Shown here piece by piece: positions 40,969 to 49,340 of a stretch of 64,000 nt of DNA. The notes beneath the pieces were generated by a model that searched no databases, was not told the DNA's origin, and saw only the letters and a list, made by a program, of their open reading frames with translations. Position numbers and translations under genes: made by a program. This DNA is from an uncultured Duncaniella sp. (lineage in GTDB: Bacteria; Bacteroidota; Bacteroidia; Bacteroidales; Muribaculaceae): the NCBI GenBank assembly GCA_910589485.1, contig CAJUSW010000001.1, forward strand, positions 1 through 64,000. The letters run 5' to 3'. The stretch's first letter is position 1, and every line of letters begins with the position of its first letter.

Positions 40969-42135
40969 ATGAAACCTCCAGGCAAAGGAGGCTATCTGAA
41001 AATGATAGTCCTTTCTATCACGTCAGTGATATCGATCATGCTGATATCGGTCAATCCACTCAGTGCCCAAAGCATCTATTACCGCGTCCATTATCCCGAA
41101 TTTCTCGCGATAGTCGAGACGCTGTCCTCAATTTATTCCAATTTTATTATAGCAGTTCCCGAACACGGAGAAGCTATGCCTCAGCTTAAATCAGATAATA
41201 CCGTCATCATTCCTCAAGCCATCAATATTTCTGATGATAAGGAATATATAAACGCCACCGATGAAGATGAGGCAACATTCGGATTTGCACTGGAATCTAT
41301 TGTGGTAGATATTAACAATAGGGCGATGAGTAAGCCATTCTATATCAAATATCCAGCCTTTTGGCTTGGGACATCCACAGTTGATAATAAATCTCAATTT
41401 GTAAAGAAATATACTTATCCTGTAAAATCTAACCAAGGTTTTAGAATAGTGTATGATCAGACACCGGAAAATGATGGAATGCTTCGTCTTAAATCATCAT
41501 TGAAAAGCGGGAAAGATACCCTCAGCATAGTTTACTCTAAGGGAACAGGCAGTAAAGATAGATTTCGATTAATGGTGGACAATGAATCAAAGGCTCTATC
41601 CTTGTACCGAAAAGATTTCTTCAATATCAGACCTGCGGATAAGGACAACCCTATTGATAAGGACAACATCATCGGTTTGATGGTTGATGAACTACCCGTT
41701 GAGATCAAGAGTCAAGAATTGAATTACAATTACATTTTTAATGACGGAGATACCGTTACTCATGAGGATCTGCTGAATTCTGCTAATGTAATCTCTAATA
41801 ATCCAAAAAAGCCCGAATCAGCTTATTCAGTATCTATTCCATACGATGGCACATCAAAGGCCCTTTGGGTTATGCCCGTTATGACTGGTACGATGATGGT
41901 TACTGAAAACGGGACTGAAAAATATATTCAAAAGGACACCCCAGTTGGGCGGATAGTTAAGATCGAGGTCGCTGACGGCGGTGATACCACCGGAATAGAA
42001 GAGATAGAAGCTCCCGGCAACAATCACACTCCGCAATTCTTCACTGTGCAGGGACGGCCCGCCAAACAGCCTCTCTCCCCCGGAATATACATAAAACGCG
42101 AGGGGGATAAATCCACAAAGATTCTTATAAAATAG
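40969..42135 (+). CDS. Exported protein of unknown function with C-terminal sorting-like tail
   Basis: A 388-aa protein. A hydrophobic segment near the N-terminus (VLSITSVISIMLISVNPLSA) acts as a signal peptide after an unusually long basic start; an internal ATG could be the true start. The middle has no recognised domain; it looks beta-rich with many Asp and Lys residues. The C-terminus (FFTVQGRPA, then LSPGIYIKREG, ending KILIK) matches the short terminal domain seen on many Bacteroidales secreted proteins, related to T9SS-type sorting tails. It is AT-rich compared with the neighbouring polysaccharide genes and stands alone with its own terminator, so it may be a later insertion. Confidence 0.62.
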   Translation: MKPPGKGGYLKMIVLSITSVISIMLISVNPLSAQSIYYRVHYPEFLAIVETLSSIYSNFIIAVPEHGEAMPQLKSDNTVIIPQAINISDDKEYINATDEDEATFGFALESIVVDINNRAMSKPFYIKYPAFWLGTSTVDNKSQFVKKYTYPVKSNQGFRIVYDQTPENDGMLRLKSSLKSGKDTLSIVYSKGTGSKDRFRLMVDNESKALSLYRKDFFNIRPADKDNPIDKDNIIGLMVDELPVEIKSQELNYNYIFNDGDTVTHEDLLNSANVISNNPKKPESAYSVSIPYDGTSKALWVMPVMTGTMMVTENGTEKYIQKDTPVGRIVKIEVADGGDTTGIEEIEAPGNNHTPQFFTVQGRPAKQPLSPGIYIKREGDKSTKILIK

Positions 42136-42159
42136 ACCTGACATATAAACACACCTGTC

Positions 42160-42201
42160 GGCAGTCAATCTCTCAGATAACTATCCGGGAGACTGACTGC
42201 C
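42160..42201 (+). terminator. Terminator after the 388-aa secreted protein gene
   Basis: GGCAGTC (42160-42166) pairs with GACTGCC (42195-42201), supported by inner TCTC/GAGA pairing. It lies 25 bp past the stop. Confidence 0.6.
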
Positions 42202-42290
42202 TAATCATTCCTCCAAACTTACATCCATCATCAAGAACCTAAAAAATCCTATAAATTACGGTAGTACTATAAAATGCGCCATGTAATTAG

Positions 42291-42298
42291 TAACTTTG
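42291..42298 (+). promoter_or_regulatory. Putative -7 box of the exonuclease gene
   Basis: TAACTTTG fits TAnnTTTG, 90 bp upstream of the ATG at 42388. The -33 element is not evident. Confidence 0.45.
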
Positions 42299-42387
42299 CA
42301 TAAACCAATGTAAGATCATAGGAGAGCCATGCGTTCAAGGGCATGGCACTTGATTTATTTTGAATGTTATAACCCTGTTTTTAGAAA

Positions 42388-42876
42388 ATGCAAGATTTTG
42401 TTGCAATTGATTTTGAGACCGCCAATGGACGTCGCTCGAGTGTGTGCAGTGTGGGCATTGTCATCGTGCGCAACGGCCAGATAGTGGACAAATTCTATAG
42501 TCTGATACAACCTTACCCCAATTACTATAATTACTGGACCACAGCGATTCACGGGCTCACCCGTGCCAACACCGACGGGCAACCCACGTTCCCCGAAGTG
42601 TGGGCACAGATCAAGGACCGGATTGCCGGGCTACCACTTGTGGCCCACAACCGTCCGTTTGACGAAGGTTGCCTTAAGGCCGTATTTCAGGAGTATGGCA
42701 TGGAATATCCCGGATACGAATTCTATTGCACCCTCGCCGCCTCGCGCCGTCGGCTGAAACTGTCGTGCCACCAACTACAGGTGGTAGCCGCAGCCTGTGG
42801 ATATAACCTGTCGGAGCACCATCACGCGCTCGCCGATGCCGAGGCTTGCGCCGCCATCGCGCTTAAGATACTCTGA
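42388..42876 (+). CDS. DEDDh-type 3'-5' exonuclease
   Basis: A 162-aa DnaQ-like exonuclease. Exo I is AIDFETANG (Asp and Glu metal ligands, residues 7-10). Exo II is LVAHNRPFDEGCL (Asp near residue 92). Exo III is HHHALADAEAC (His and Asp near residues 149-154). The protein is a stand-alone exonuclease domain, not fused to a polymerase or GIY-YIG part, and probably trims DNA or RNA ends in repair or turnover. It is monocistronic, with catalase 145 bp downstream on the same strand. Confidence 0.87.
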   Translation: MQDFVAIDFETANGRRSSVCSVGIVIVRNGQIVDKFYSLIQPYPNYYNYWTTAIHGLTRANTDGQPTFPEVWAQIKDRIAGLPLVAHNRPFDEGCLKAVFQEYGMEYPGYEFYCTLAASRRRLKLSCHQLQVVAAACGYNLSEHHHALADAEACAAIALKIL

Positions 42877-42931
42877 CGCCGTCACTACCGGCAGATAAGT
42901 CCCTCCCGCGGAATCACGTCCATAGCATTTT

Positions 42932-42951
42932 TTTGCACTTTTATGTGCAAA
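42932..42951. promoter_or_regulatory. Dyad upstream of catalase
   Basis: TTTGCAC (42932-42938) and GTGCAAA (42945-42951) are exact inverted repeats around a 6-nt centre, 71 bp upstream of the catalase start. This is the shape of a dimeric regulator operator or a small hairpin ending the exonuclease transcript. Confidence 0.4.
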
Positions 42952-43021
42952 CAATAGTCTTTGAATCTGTGTTGATACTCTACATGACCCACAAATTCAC
43001 TCTTAGCCTAATAAAAATTGT

Positions 43022-44521
43022 ATGGACAAAAACAGACTAACTGCTGAAAACGGACGTCCCGTTGCTGACAATCAAGATGTACAGACCGCCGGTCTCCGTG
43101 GCCCACTCACCAATCAGGATCCCTGGTATCTCGAGAAAATATCCCATTTTGACCGTGAAGTGATTCCCGAACGGAGAATGCACGCCAAAGGATCGGGAGC
43201 ATTCGGAACATTTACCGTCACCCACAACATCACCCCTTACACCAAAGCCTCAATTTTTTCCAAGGTGGGCAAACAGACGCCTTGCCTTGTGAGATTCTCG
43301 ACCGTGGCAGGTGAACGCGGAGCGGCCGACGCCGAGCGAGACATCCGTGGATTTGCCATGAAGTTTTACACCGATGAGGGCAACTGGGACCTGGTGGGCA
43401 ACAACACACCGGTGTTCTTCCTGCGCGATCCGGTGAAATTTCCCGACCTCAACCATGCTATCAAACGTGATCCTCGCACAGGCATGCGCAATCCCACAAG
43501 CAACTGGGATTTCTGGACACTGCTCCCCGAGGCTCTGCACCAGATCACCATCACCATGTCGCCCCGCGGTATTCCCGCATCGTTCCGCAACATGCACGGA
43601 TTCGGAAGCCACACCTACAGTTTCATCAATAAGGACAACAAGCGCACTTGGGTAAAATTCCATTTCATCACCCAGCAGGGCATAAAGAATCTTACCGACA
43701 AGGAAGCCGAGGCCATCATAGCCAAGGATCGTGAATCCAACCAGCGCGACCTGTTTGAAGCCATCGAACGTGGCGACTATCCACGCTGGAAACTCCAGGT
43801 ACAGCTCATGACCGAGGATCAGGCACGGGAATATCACATCAACCCGTTTGACCTCACCAAAGTGTGGTATCACAAGGATTTCCCGCTCCATGATGTGGGA
43901 ATACTGGAGCTGAACCGCAATCCGGAGAACTTCTTCGCCGAGATCGAGCAAGCAGCCTTCAACCCCACAAATATAGTAGAAGGAATAGGTCTGTCGCCCG
44001 ACAAAATGCTTCAGGGACGACTCTTCTCCTATGGCGACGCACAGCGCTACCGCCTTGGCGTGAACCACAATCTTATCCCGGTCAACCGGCCCCATTGCCC
44101 GGTGCACTCCTACCATCGCGACGGCATGATGCGCACCGATGACAACAAGGGACGCACAATATCCTACGAGCCCAACAGTTTTGGCGAATGGAAGGACTCT
44201 CCCGAACTGAAAGAACCGCCCATGGCACTGTATGGCGACATGTATAATTACGACGAGCGTGAATATGACGACGATTATTATACCCAGCCCGGAAAGCTGT
44301 GGCGACTCATGAGCCCCGAGGACCAGAAAGCCACATGCGACAACACGGCAGCACAGATGGAGGGAGTGCCTCTCTTCATAAAGCAACGCCATGTGAGGGC
44401 TTGCCACAATGCCGATCCGGGGTATGGCCGCTCGTTGGCCGATGCTCTCGGCATAAGCCTCGATGAAGCACTCGTAGCCGAGGATCCCGCCCATCCGTCG
44501 TGGGACAAACGTGACCTTTGA
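43022..44521 (+). CDS. katA: Monofunctional haem catalase
   Basis: A 499-aa clade 3-type catalase converting hydrogen peroxide to water and oxygen, likely cytoplasmic. The start region LTAENGRPVADNQ is typical. The distal catalytic His is in ERRMHAKG (about residue 53) and the Asn in WDLVGNNTPVFF (about residue 127). The proximal haem ligand Tyr is in RLFSYGDAQRYRLG (about residue 336). NADPH-binding-region residues appear conserved. Length and motifs are complete. A TTTGCAC...GTGCAAA dyad lies upstream and a strong intrinsic terminator follows. It protects this anaerobe during oxygen exposure. Confidence 0.96.
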   Translation: MDKNRLTAENGRPVADNQDVQTAGLRGPLTNQDPWYLEKISHFDREVIPERRMHAKGSGAFGTFTVTHNITPYTKASIFSKVGKQTPCLVRFSTVAGERGAADAERDIRGFAMKFYTDEGNWDLVGNNTPVFFLRDPVKFPDLNHAIKRDPRTGMRNPTSNWDFWTLLPEALHQITITMSPRGIPASFRNMHGFGSHTYSFINKDNKRTWVKFHFITQQGIKNLTDKEAEAIIAKDRESNQRDLFEAIERGDYPRWKLQVQLMTEDQAREYHINPFDLTKVWYHKDFPLHDVGILELNRNPENFFAEIEQAAFNPTNIVEGIGLSPDKMLQGRLFSYGDAQRYRLGVNHNLIPVNRPHCPVHSYHRDGMMRTDDNKGRTISYEPNSFGEWKDSPELKEPPMALYGDMYNYDEREYDDDYYTQPGKLWRLMSPEDQKATCDNTAAQMEGVPLFIKQRHVRACHNADPGYGRSLADALGISLDEALVAEDPAHPSWDKRDL

Positions 44522-44560
44522 TCCACCGCAATTCCTACACACCTGATATCTACACACACT

Positions 44561-44599
44561 CCGGCAACCGGTCCCTCTCAGCTGAGACCCGGTTGCCGG
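44561..44599 (+). terminator. Intrinsic terminator after catalase
   Basis: CCGGCAACCGG (44561-44571) pairs perfectly with CCGGTTGCCGG (44589-44599), with a TCTC/GAGA inner stem. A T-rich stretch follows. Confidence 0.75.
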
Positions 44600-44674
44600 C
44601 ATTTGTTCTGATAAAATAAAAACGGCCCGGAACCGTTATATTCTCAAAAAAACTTCCACTATACATTTTCACCA

Positions 44675-45373
44675 ATGATCTCAAGCAAGGACCAGCTCGA
44701 AAAAGCAGCACTCGACTACGGACTATTACCATTTTTCTCCAACCGCATCACGGGATTTTCGGTGGAGGAAATGGCTGCTCCCGGTATGCTGTTCGGCGAG
44801 GAGAGCGACGACTATGGCTGTTGGGAATGGAAAGGTCCGGTGATACGCGAACAAACCACCGCCTATGGGAAATTTTTCAGGCGAAAAGCCGGGTTCGTAT
44901 CACTCCCCCTACTCCCCGATTTCCTCAACTACCGCCGACACGCCTATCCCGTATCACCCGGATCAACCGAAGCGATGATACTCGACATAATACGTGAGCA
45001 TGAGGGATTAACCTCAACCGAGCTGAAGCGTATAGTGTTTGACTCCATGCCTCGTGAGAAGAATATTTCCCGCAACGAACTCCCGGAAACCACGGCCGGC
45101 AGACGGCCAAAACGCAAAACACTCGAATCGCCACTGCAACGTCTGCAGATGGGTGGATGGATACTCATAGCCGATTTCGAGTATAAATACACCTCCCGTG
45201 GCGACCGCTACGGATGGGGCGTGGCGCTGTATTCCACTCCCGAGATATGGCTGGGCAATTCAATCGCCACGACCGAACGCACACCGCAGGAATCGCTCGA
45301 ACACCTCGTTGACCACCTATCGGAGAAACTCCCCGGGACTGACCGTCGGCTGATACTTAATCTCCTTGCCTGA
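44675..45373 (+). CDS. AlkZ-related winged-helix protein
   Basis: A 232-aa protein that resembles the AlkZ-related family of Bacteroidales, relatives of the DNA glycosylase/HTH_42 superfamily. Visible features are GCWEWKGPVIREQTTAYGKFFRRKAGFVSLPLLPDF in two short blocks near residues 48-85. A winged-helix-like segment with LDIIREHEGLTSTELKRI follows at about residues 108-126, and the C-terminus contains YTSRGDRYGWGVALYSTPE. I see no clear catalytic residue, so glycosylase activity is not shown. The next gene begins 34 bp downstream on the same strand. Confidence 0.6.
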   Translation: MISSKDQLEKAALDYGLLPFFSNRITGFSVEEMAAPGMLFGEESDDYGCWEWKGPVIREQTTAYGKFFRRKAGFVSLPLLPDFLNYRRHAYPVSPGSTEAMILDIIREHEGLTSTELKRIVFDSMPREKNISRNELPETTAGRRPKRKTLESPLQRLQMGGWILIADFEYKYTSRGDRYGWGVALYSTPEIWLGNSIATTERTPQESLEHLVDHLSEKLPGTDRRLILNLLA

Positions 45374-45407
45374 GTCCACACGTAACCTATAGCCGCTCCA
45401 CACCACA

Positions 45408-45920
45408 ATGACACCGACAATAATAGAGACTCCACGACTTATACTCCGTCCCTGGCTCGAGAGCGATGCCGAATCATTGTACCGATATGCCAGCGATCCG
45501 TTGGTAGGGACTCCGGCCGGATGGCCGCCCCACACTTCGGTAGAGAACAGCCGTGAAATTATACTCACCGTATTCTCCGCACCCGAGACCTACGCAGTGG
45601 TGCTGAAAGAGACCGGCGAACCGATAGGCTGTTGCGGACTGGTACCGTCGGAGATTTTTCACAGCAACGCCATAATGGACAATGATGCCGAAATAGGTTA
45701 TTGGATAGGCCGTCCGTATTGGGGCAAAGGCCTGATTCCCGAAGCTGTGAGCGCTATTATCGATCATTCACGCAACAAGCTGGGGAAAGGCACATTGTGG
45801 ATAGCGTTCTACGACGGGAATGACAAGTCGCGACGTGTGGCCGAGAAATGCGGATTCACATTCCATCATTCCGAGCAGAACGGATCGGTCACTGAGCACT
45901 TCTTCTCCCTGCCTGTTTAG
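45408..45920 (+). CDS. GNAT-family N-acetyltransferase (RimJ/RimL-like)
   Basis: A 170-aa acetyltransferase. The N-terminal IETPRLILRPWLESDAESLY is the usual start of RimJ/RimL-type proteins. The acetyl-CoA-binding region is IGYWIGRPYWGKGLIPEAV (Q/RxxGxG/A type, about residues 95-115). DKSRRVAEKCGF near the C-terminus is the conserved alpha4 segment. The acceptor could be a protein N-terminus or a small amine and cannot be inferred. It lies 34 bp after the AlkZ-related gene, so they may share a transcript. Confidence 0.88.
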   Translation: MTPTIIETPRLILRPWLESDAESLYRYASDPLVGTPAGWPPHTSVENSREIILTVFSAPETYAVVLKETGEPIGCCGLVPSEIFHSNAIMDNDAEIGYWIGRPYWGKGLIPEAVSAIIDHSRNKLGKGTLWIAFYDGNDKSRRVAEKCGFTFHHSEQNGSVTEHFFSLPV

Positions 45921-46020
45921 CGCCCCGCATCTCGCAGGGATGTTGCCGGTGACGGGTGGTGATCAGAACATTTGTCGCGGGTCGTATGTTATAATGACGA
46001 ATTAATAGCCTTACGACTAT

Positions 46021-46308
46021 ATGAACCGATTCGTAACATTCATCACCTGCCTGGTCTCTACCCTGCTTCTGATCCCGCTTCATGGAGAATGTTCCGTAAC
46101 AGCCGGATATGAACCGGAAGTCGAGGTAGAATGTATAATCGCGACCTCAACCCAAACCATTGAATGTACTGCCGGTTACAGCAGTGCTTCATTCTTCATG
46201 CCGCGCCCCGGCAAGCCCGGGATGAGATTGTCCTTCACGGATGTATCCCCCGAGGTCGATACGGCCACCATCCCCTTAAGCATATTGCTTTGTAATTTTC
46301 GTGAATAG
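46021..46308 (+). CDS. Short exported hypothetical protein
   Basis: A 95-aa ORF with a plausible signal peptide (FVTFITCLVSTLLLIPLHGECS) and a short mature part without recognised motifs. The mature part has several Cys and a MPRPGKPGMRLSF segment. The ATG at 46021 follows the acetyltransferase by 100 bp. No homologue is known to me. It could instead be leader RNA of the downstream CNNM gene, since a nested hairpin begins 5 bp after its stop. Confidence 0.42.
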   Translation: MNRFVTFITCLVSTLLLIPLHGECSVTAGYEPEVEVECIIATSTQTIECTAGYSSASFFMPRPGKPGMRLSFTDVSPEVDTATIPLSILLCNFRE

Positions 46309-46312
46309 TGTG

Positions 46313-46375
46313 ATTGGTTGTCACTTCCGTAAAAATCCCATCCTGACCCACTCAGGTCAGGCAGTTTCAACCAAT
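46313..46375 (+). promoter_or_regulatory. Nested hairpin in the leader of the CNNM gene
   Basis: ATTGGTTG (46313-46320) pairs with CAACCAAT (46368-46375) and encloses CCTGACC/GGTCAGG (46342-46348 with 46355-46361). The structure ends 10 bp before the CNNM start codon, where it would affect ribosome access. A metal-responsive leader is conceivable but only inferred. Confidence 0.4.
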
Positions 46376-46385
46376 ACATTTATTT

Positions 46386-47414
46386 ATGACTATAATATTA
46401 TTATATCTGTTTGGAGCATTGGCCGTTTCATTCCTCTGCTCCGTGCTTGAGGCAGTGCTGCTCTCCACCCCCATATCGTTTATCTCTATGAAAGAAAGTC
46501 AGGGCATAGCTACAGCGTCGCTCATGATGAAATACAAGACCAATGTGGACCGCCCTGTCGCAGCCATCCTCACCCTCAACACTGTAGCCCACACCATCGG
46601 CGCCGCAGGAGTAGGATCCGAATCAGTCAAAGTGTTTGGCGAGGCTTATTTCGGAATCATCTCGGCCATCCTCACCCTGCTGATCCTTGTGCTTTCCGAA
46701 ATTATCCCCAAGACTATAGGCGCATCCTACTGGCGCACACTGGCCATGCCGTCAACCAAGATAATACGTGTGCTTATCGTAATCACCTATCCTTTAGTGT
46801 GGCTTTCCGAGATCATCACCCACTGTTTCTCCCCAAAGATCCAGCCCCTGACAGTAAGCCGCGAGGAGGTGGCCGCAATGGTGAATGTGGGTGCCGATGA
46901 AGGAGTGTTCGAGAGCTCCGAGAACAAGACAATACAGAATTTCCTGAAGCTCGTGAATGTCCATGCCAAGGAGATAATGACCCCATTCGTGGTGGTATCC
47001 TCAGTTCCGGCCTCAATGACAACCAAAGAATTCTATGCCGACAAGTCCTTGGCCCCATACTCGCGTATTCCAGTCTACGACAGTCAGCGGGAATTTATAA
47101 TCGGCTATGTGCGCCGTGCCACCGTTCTCGAGATGCTGTCGCAGGACAAATTCTCGGTCGAGATGAGCAAGATCGTGCGTCCTATACTCTTTTTCCCCGA
47201 GACCGAGCGGGTGTCCGACATATGGCAGAAGATGCTTGAAAAGAAAGAGCATATTTCGGTCATCACCGATGAGTATGGCTGTATGCGCGGTATAGTCACC
47301 ATGGAGGATGTGATAGAATCGATGCTCGGCGTGGAGATCGTGGATGAGTGCGACACCACCGAGGATCTCCAGGTAATGGCTAAGAAGAAATTCCCCTGCT
47401 CCCGAAACGGCTGA
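46386..47414 (+). CDS. CNNM/CorC-type transporter-like membrane protein with CBS domains
   Basis: A 342-aa inner-membrane protein. The DUF21/CNNM transmembrane domain occupies about residues 1-165, with three to four helices (IILLYLFGALAVSFLCSVLEAVLLS, AAILTLNTVAHTIGAAG, IISAILTLLILVLSEIIPK). Conserved AxLTLNTxAHTxGAA and SEIIPKT elements match the family. A CBS pair follows (about residues 195-315: MTPFVVVSSV, RIPVYD, GIVTMEDVIE). There is no C-terminal CorC/HlyC acidic domain beyond the CBS pair. Family members affect magnesium or cobalt export. It ends at a strong bidirectional terminator. Confidence 0.87.
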   Translation: MTIILLYLFGALAVSFLCSVLEAVLLSTPISFISMKESQGIATASLMMKYKTNVDRPVAAILTLNTVAHTIGAAGVGSESVKVFGEAYFGIISAILTLLILVLSEIIPKTIGASYWRTLAMPSTKIIRVLIVITYPLVWLSEIITHCFSPKIQPLTVSREEVAAMVNVGADEGVFESSENKTIQNFLKLVNVHAKEIMTPFVVVSSVPASMTTKEFYADKSLAPYSRIPVYDSQREFIIGYVRRATVLEMLSQDKFSVEMSKIVRPILFFPETERVSDIWQKMLEKKEHISVITDEYGCMRGIVTMEDVIESMLGVEIVDECDTTEDLQVMAKKKFPCSRNG

Positions 47415-47439
47415 TCAACCCCCCGATCATAAATAATCA

Positions 47440-47482
47440 CGCGGGGGAGTTGTGACTCAACATGAGTTGCAACTCCCCCGCG
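47440..47482. terminator. Strong bidirectional terminator
   Basis: CGCGGGGGAGTTG (47440-47452) pairs perfectly over 13 bp with CAACTCCCCCGCG (47470-47482). It lies between the convergent CNNM and alpha/beta-hydrolase genes. Confidence 0.75.
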
Positions 47483-47499
47483 GATGTATATTCTGCCGT

Positions 47500-48474
47500 C
47501 TACTGGCGCTTTATGAAATCCGATGATAATTTCACGGCATCGTTGAATGCCTTGCTCTGCCCGGCTACCGTTATAAACAGGTGTACGGCACCGGGAAATA
47601 AGTTATAGGAAACATCGACACCTATGTCGCCCAGTCTACCGGCCAATTCCCGGCCTTGATCACAGAGGATGTCACGCTCGGCCGATACGATCATCGTAGG
47701 AGGGAGCTTGGCCAGGACAGAGTCAGGAGCCTCGGCCGGAGACACCAACGCATTATGCACATCGGCGGTGTAGGCGTTGTTGAACACCCCCATCAGGTCG
47801 CTGTCAAGTCCGTAGCCACAACCGTATTGCGCCCAACTTTCGGAATTATCCTCATAAGCCCTCGTCACCGGATAGAACAGCACCAGCGATCGCAATGCAC
47901 CCTCAGGCATGGACATCGCCGTGGCAAGGGCAAGATTTCCGCCCGAACTGTCACCGCCAACGGATACCGAGCCACATTTCCACGCGCCAATGCTGTCAAG
48001 AGCCATCTTCACAGCCGCAACGCAATCATTCAACCCCTCGGGGAAAGGATGCTCGGGTGCGAGCCGGTAGTCCACCGCCAGAACCGACACTCCGTTTTCA
48101 GCCATCGCGACACAGTATGCGGAACAGCTGTTTATGCTGCCGAAAGTCCATCCGCCACCGTGGAAATACACCAACAACGGGGTATCATCCTGCCGTTCAA
48201 CCGATTGGCCACTGAACAATCTCAGCCCCGGGGCAACATCGGTGGCCTTGACTGAGGCCGGAAGTGGATACGGGACATTCCGGGACTCACGAATCGAGAT
48301 CAGATCGGTATTGTCACCACCGATAGCTTTTTTGATAGCTTCAGCCTGCACCGTCTGGAGATTCTGTGGCATCTTCATCAGGAAGCTGTCAGCCTCACTG
48401 GTGTACACCCCGGCCAAAGCAGATAGGCTCATAATCAACGACAACAGGAGTATGGATATTCGGGAGAGAGTCAT
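47500..48474 (-). CDS. Exported alpha/beta-hydrolase (HSL-type esterase)
   Basis: A 324-aa hydrolase of the hormone-sensitive-lipase type. A signal peptide is likely (ILLLSLIMSLSALAG). The oxyanion-hole motif HGGGW lies near residue 104 and the nucleophile Ser in GDSSGGN near residue 174. The acid is probably the Asp in AERDILCDQG, and the His is in GAVHLF near the C-terminus. It likely hydrolyses short-chain esters in the periplasm. It lies 18 bp after a membrane-protein gene on the same strand. Confidence 0.86.
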   Translation of the reverse strand: MTLSRISILLLSLIMSLSALAGVYTSEADSFLMKMPQNLQTVQAEAIKKAIGGDNTDLISIRESRNVPYPLPASVKATDVAPGLRLFSGQSVERQDDTPLLVYFHGGGWTFGSINSCSAYCVAMAENGVSVLAVDYRLAPEHPFPEGLNDCVAAVKMALDSIGAWKCGSVSVGGDSSGGNLALATAMSMPEGALRSLVLFYPVTRAYEDNSESWAQYGCGYGLDSDLMGVFNNAYTADVHNALVSPAEAPDSVLAKLPPTMIVSAERDILCDQGRELAGRLGDIGVDVSYNLFPGAVHLFITVAGQSKAFNDAVKLSSDFIKRQ

Positions 48475-48492
48475 AGCAAATACTTGAGGTGT

Positions 48493-49278
48493 TCATGACT
48501 TACTTATAAACCGCATGAGGCCATAGACATACCTGCGGAAGCCGGGAGTGTAAGCGAGCACACGGTTAAACCAACCTATGCGCTTGTCGGTGAACTTCAC
48601 CACTATGCCCACAAAGACCATGGCAAACAATGTGCCCGGGCCGATCACATTGATCAGCCATTTGCCAAAGAACACATAGCCGAGAATCACTGCAATGGTC
48701 ACCAGTGTGATATCGGTACCGATCTTAGCCTTGGCAAACGGCATTCCGGTCAAACGGCTTATTGCAGCCGGCACACCCTCGCCGGGCATGGTCACCGATC
48801 CGCAACGTATCTCAAAGGCTATAGCTATGCCGAGCACCACACATCCGGCCACCTGAGCAAAAATCTGTCCGGCAAGCGTCACCGGCGTCAGCGGTGCGGT
48901 GAGCCACATGCTCAGGTCGAGCAACCACCCGAACACTGTGCCTATGATAAGCTGAAACAGCTGCACCTTTTCAAAGCGCTTCCGCAATATCAGTATCTGT
49001 ATACCTACAAGCAACACGTTCATTATATTCGTGTAATCCCCTATCGACAGTCCAGGGGCCTTGCCTACGTCTCCCGCAAGCATCATGTCCATCGGGATTG
49101 ATGAAATCACACTACTTCCAAGGCTGGAGCGAATGGAAAGCGCGACTCCGAATGTCATAACAAACAATGACACGAGCAACAGCAGATGTTGCCACACAAA
49201 TGAAATTACACGTAACTTAACTGAATCTTTCGAGCTGGATGATTGGTAAACTAATTCTGATGATTGCTGATTGTTCAT
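48493..49278 (-). CDS. DUF6198/YczE-like integral membrane protein
   Basis: A 261-aa membrane protein with about five to six helices (WQHLLLLVSLFVMTFGVALSI, IMNVLLVGIQILIL, IFAQVAGCVVLGIAIAFEI, DITLVTIAVILGYVFF, PGTLFAMVFVGIVVKF). A conserved-looking loop CGSVTMPGEGVPAAISRLTG lies near residue 165. The pattern matches YczE/YyaS/DUF6198 proteins, whose role is unknown. The N-terminal 25 residues are polar. Together with the alpha/beta-hydrolase downstream it probably forms a small operon. Confidence 0.75.
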   Translation of the reverse strand: MNNQQSSELVYQSSSSKDSVKLRVISFVWQHLLLLVSLFVMTFGVALSIRSSLGSSVISSIPMDMMLAGDVGKAPGLSIGDYTNIMNVLLVGIQILILRKRFEKVQLFQLIIGTVFGWLLDLSMWLTAPLTPVTLAGQIFAQVAGCVVLGIAIAFEIRCGSVTMPGEGVPAAISRLTGMPFAKAKIGTDITLVTIAVILGYVFFGKWLINVIGPGTLFAMVFVGIVVKFTDKRIGWFNRVLAYTPGFRRYVYGLMRFISKS

Positions 49279-49340
49279 TCGTTATTACTATCTTATCGAC
49301 TGCAAAATTACAAAAAATCCGCCATACGGCAATCGTCTTT

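Noticed and set aside
43250..44602. 450-codon minus-strand ORF
   Set aside because: Opposite the catalase gene, with no recognisable motif; the catalase frame is complete and certain.
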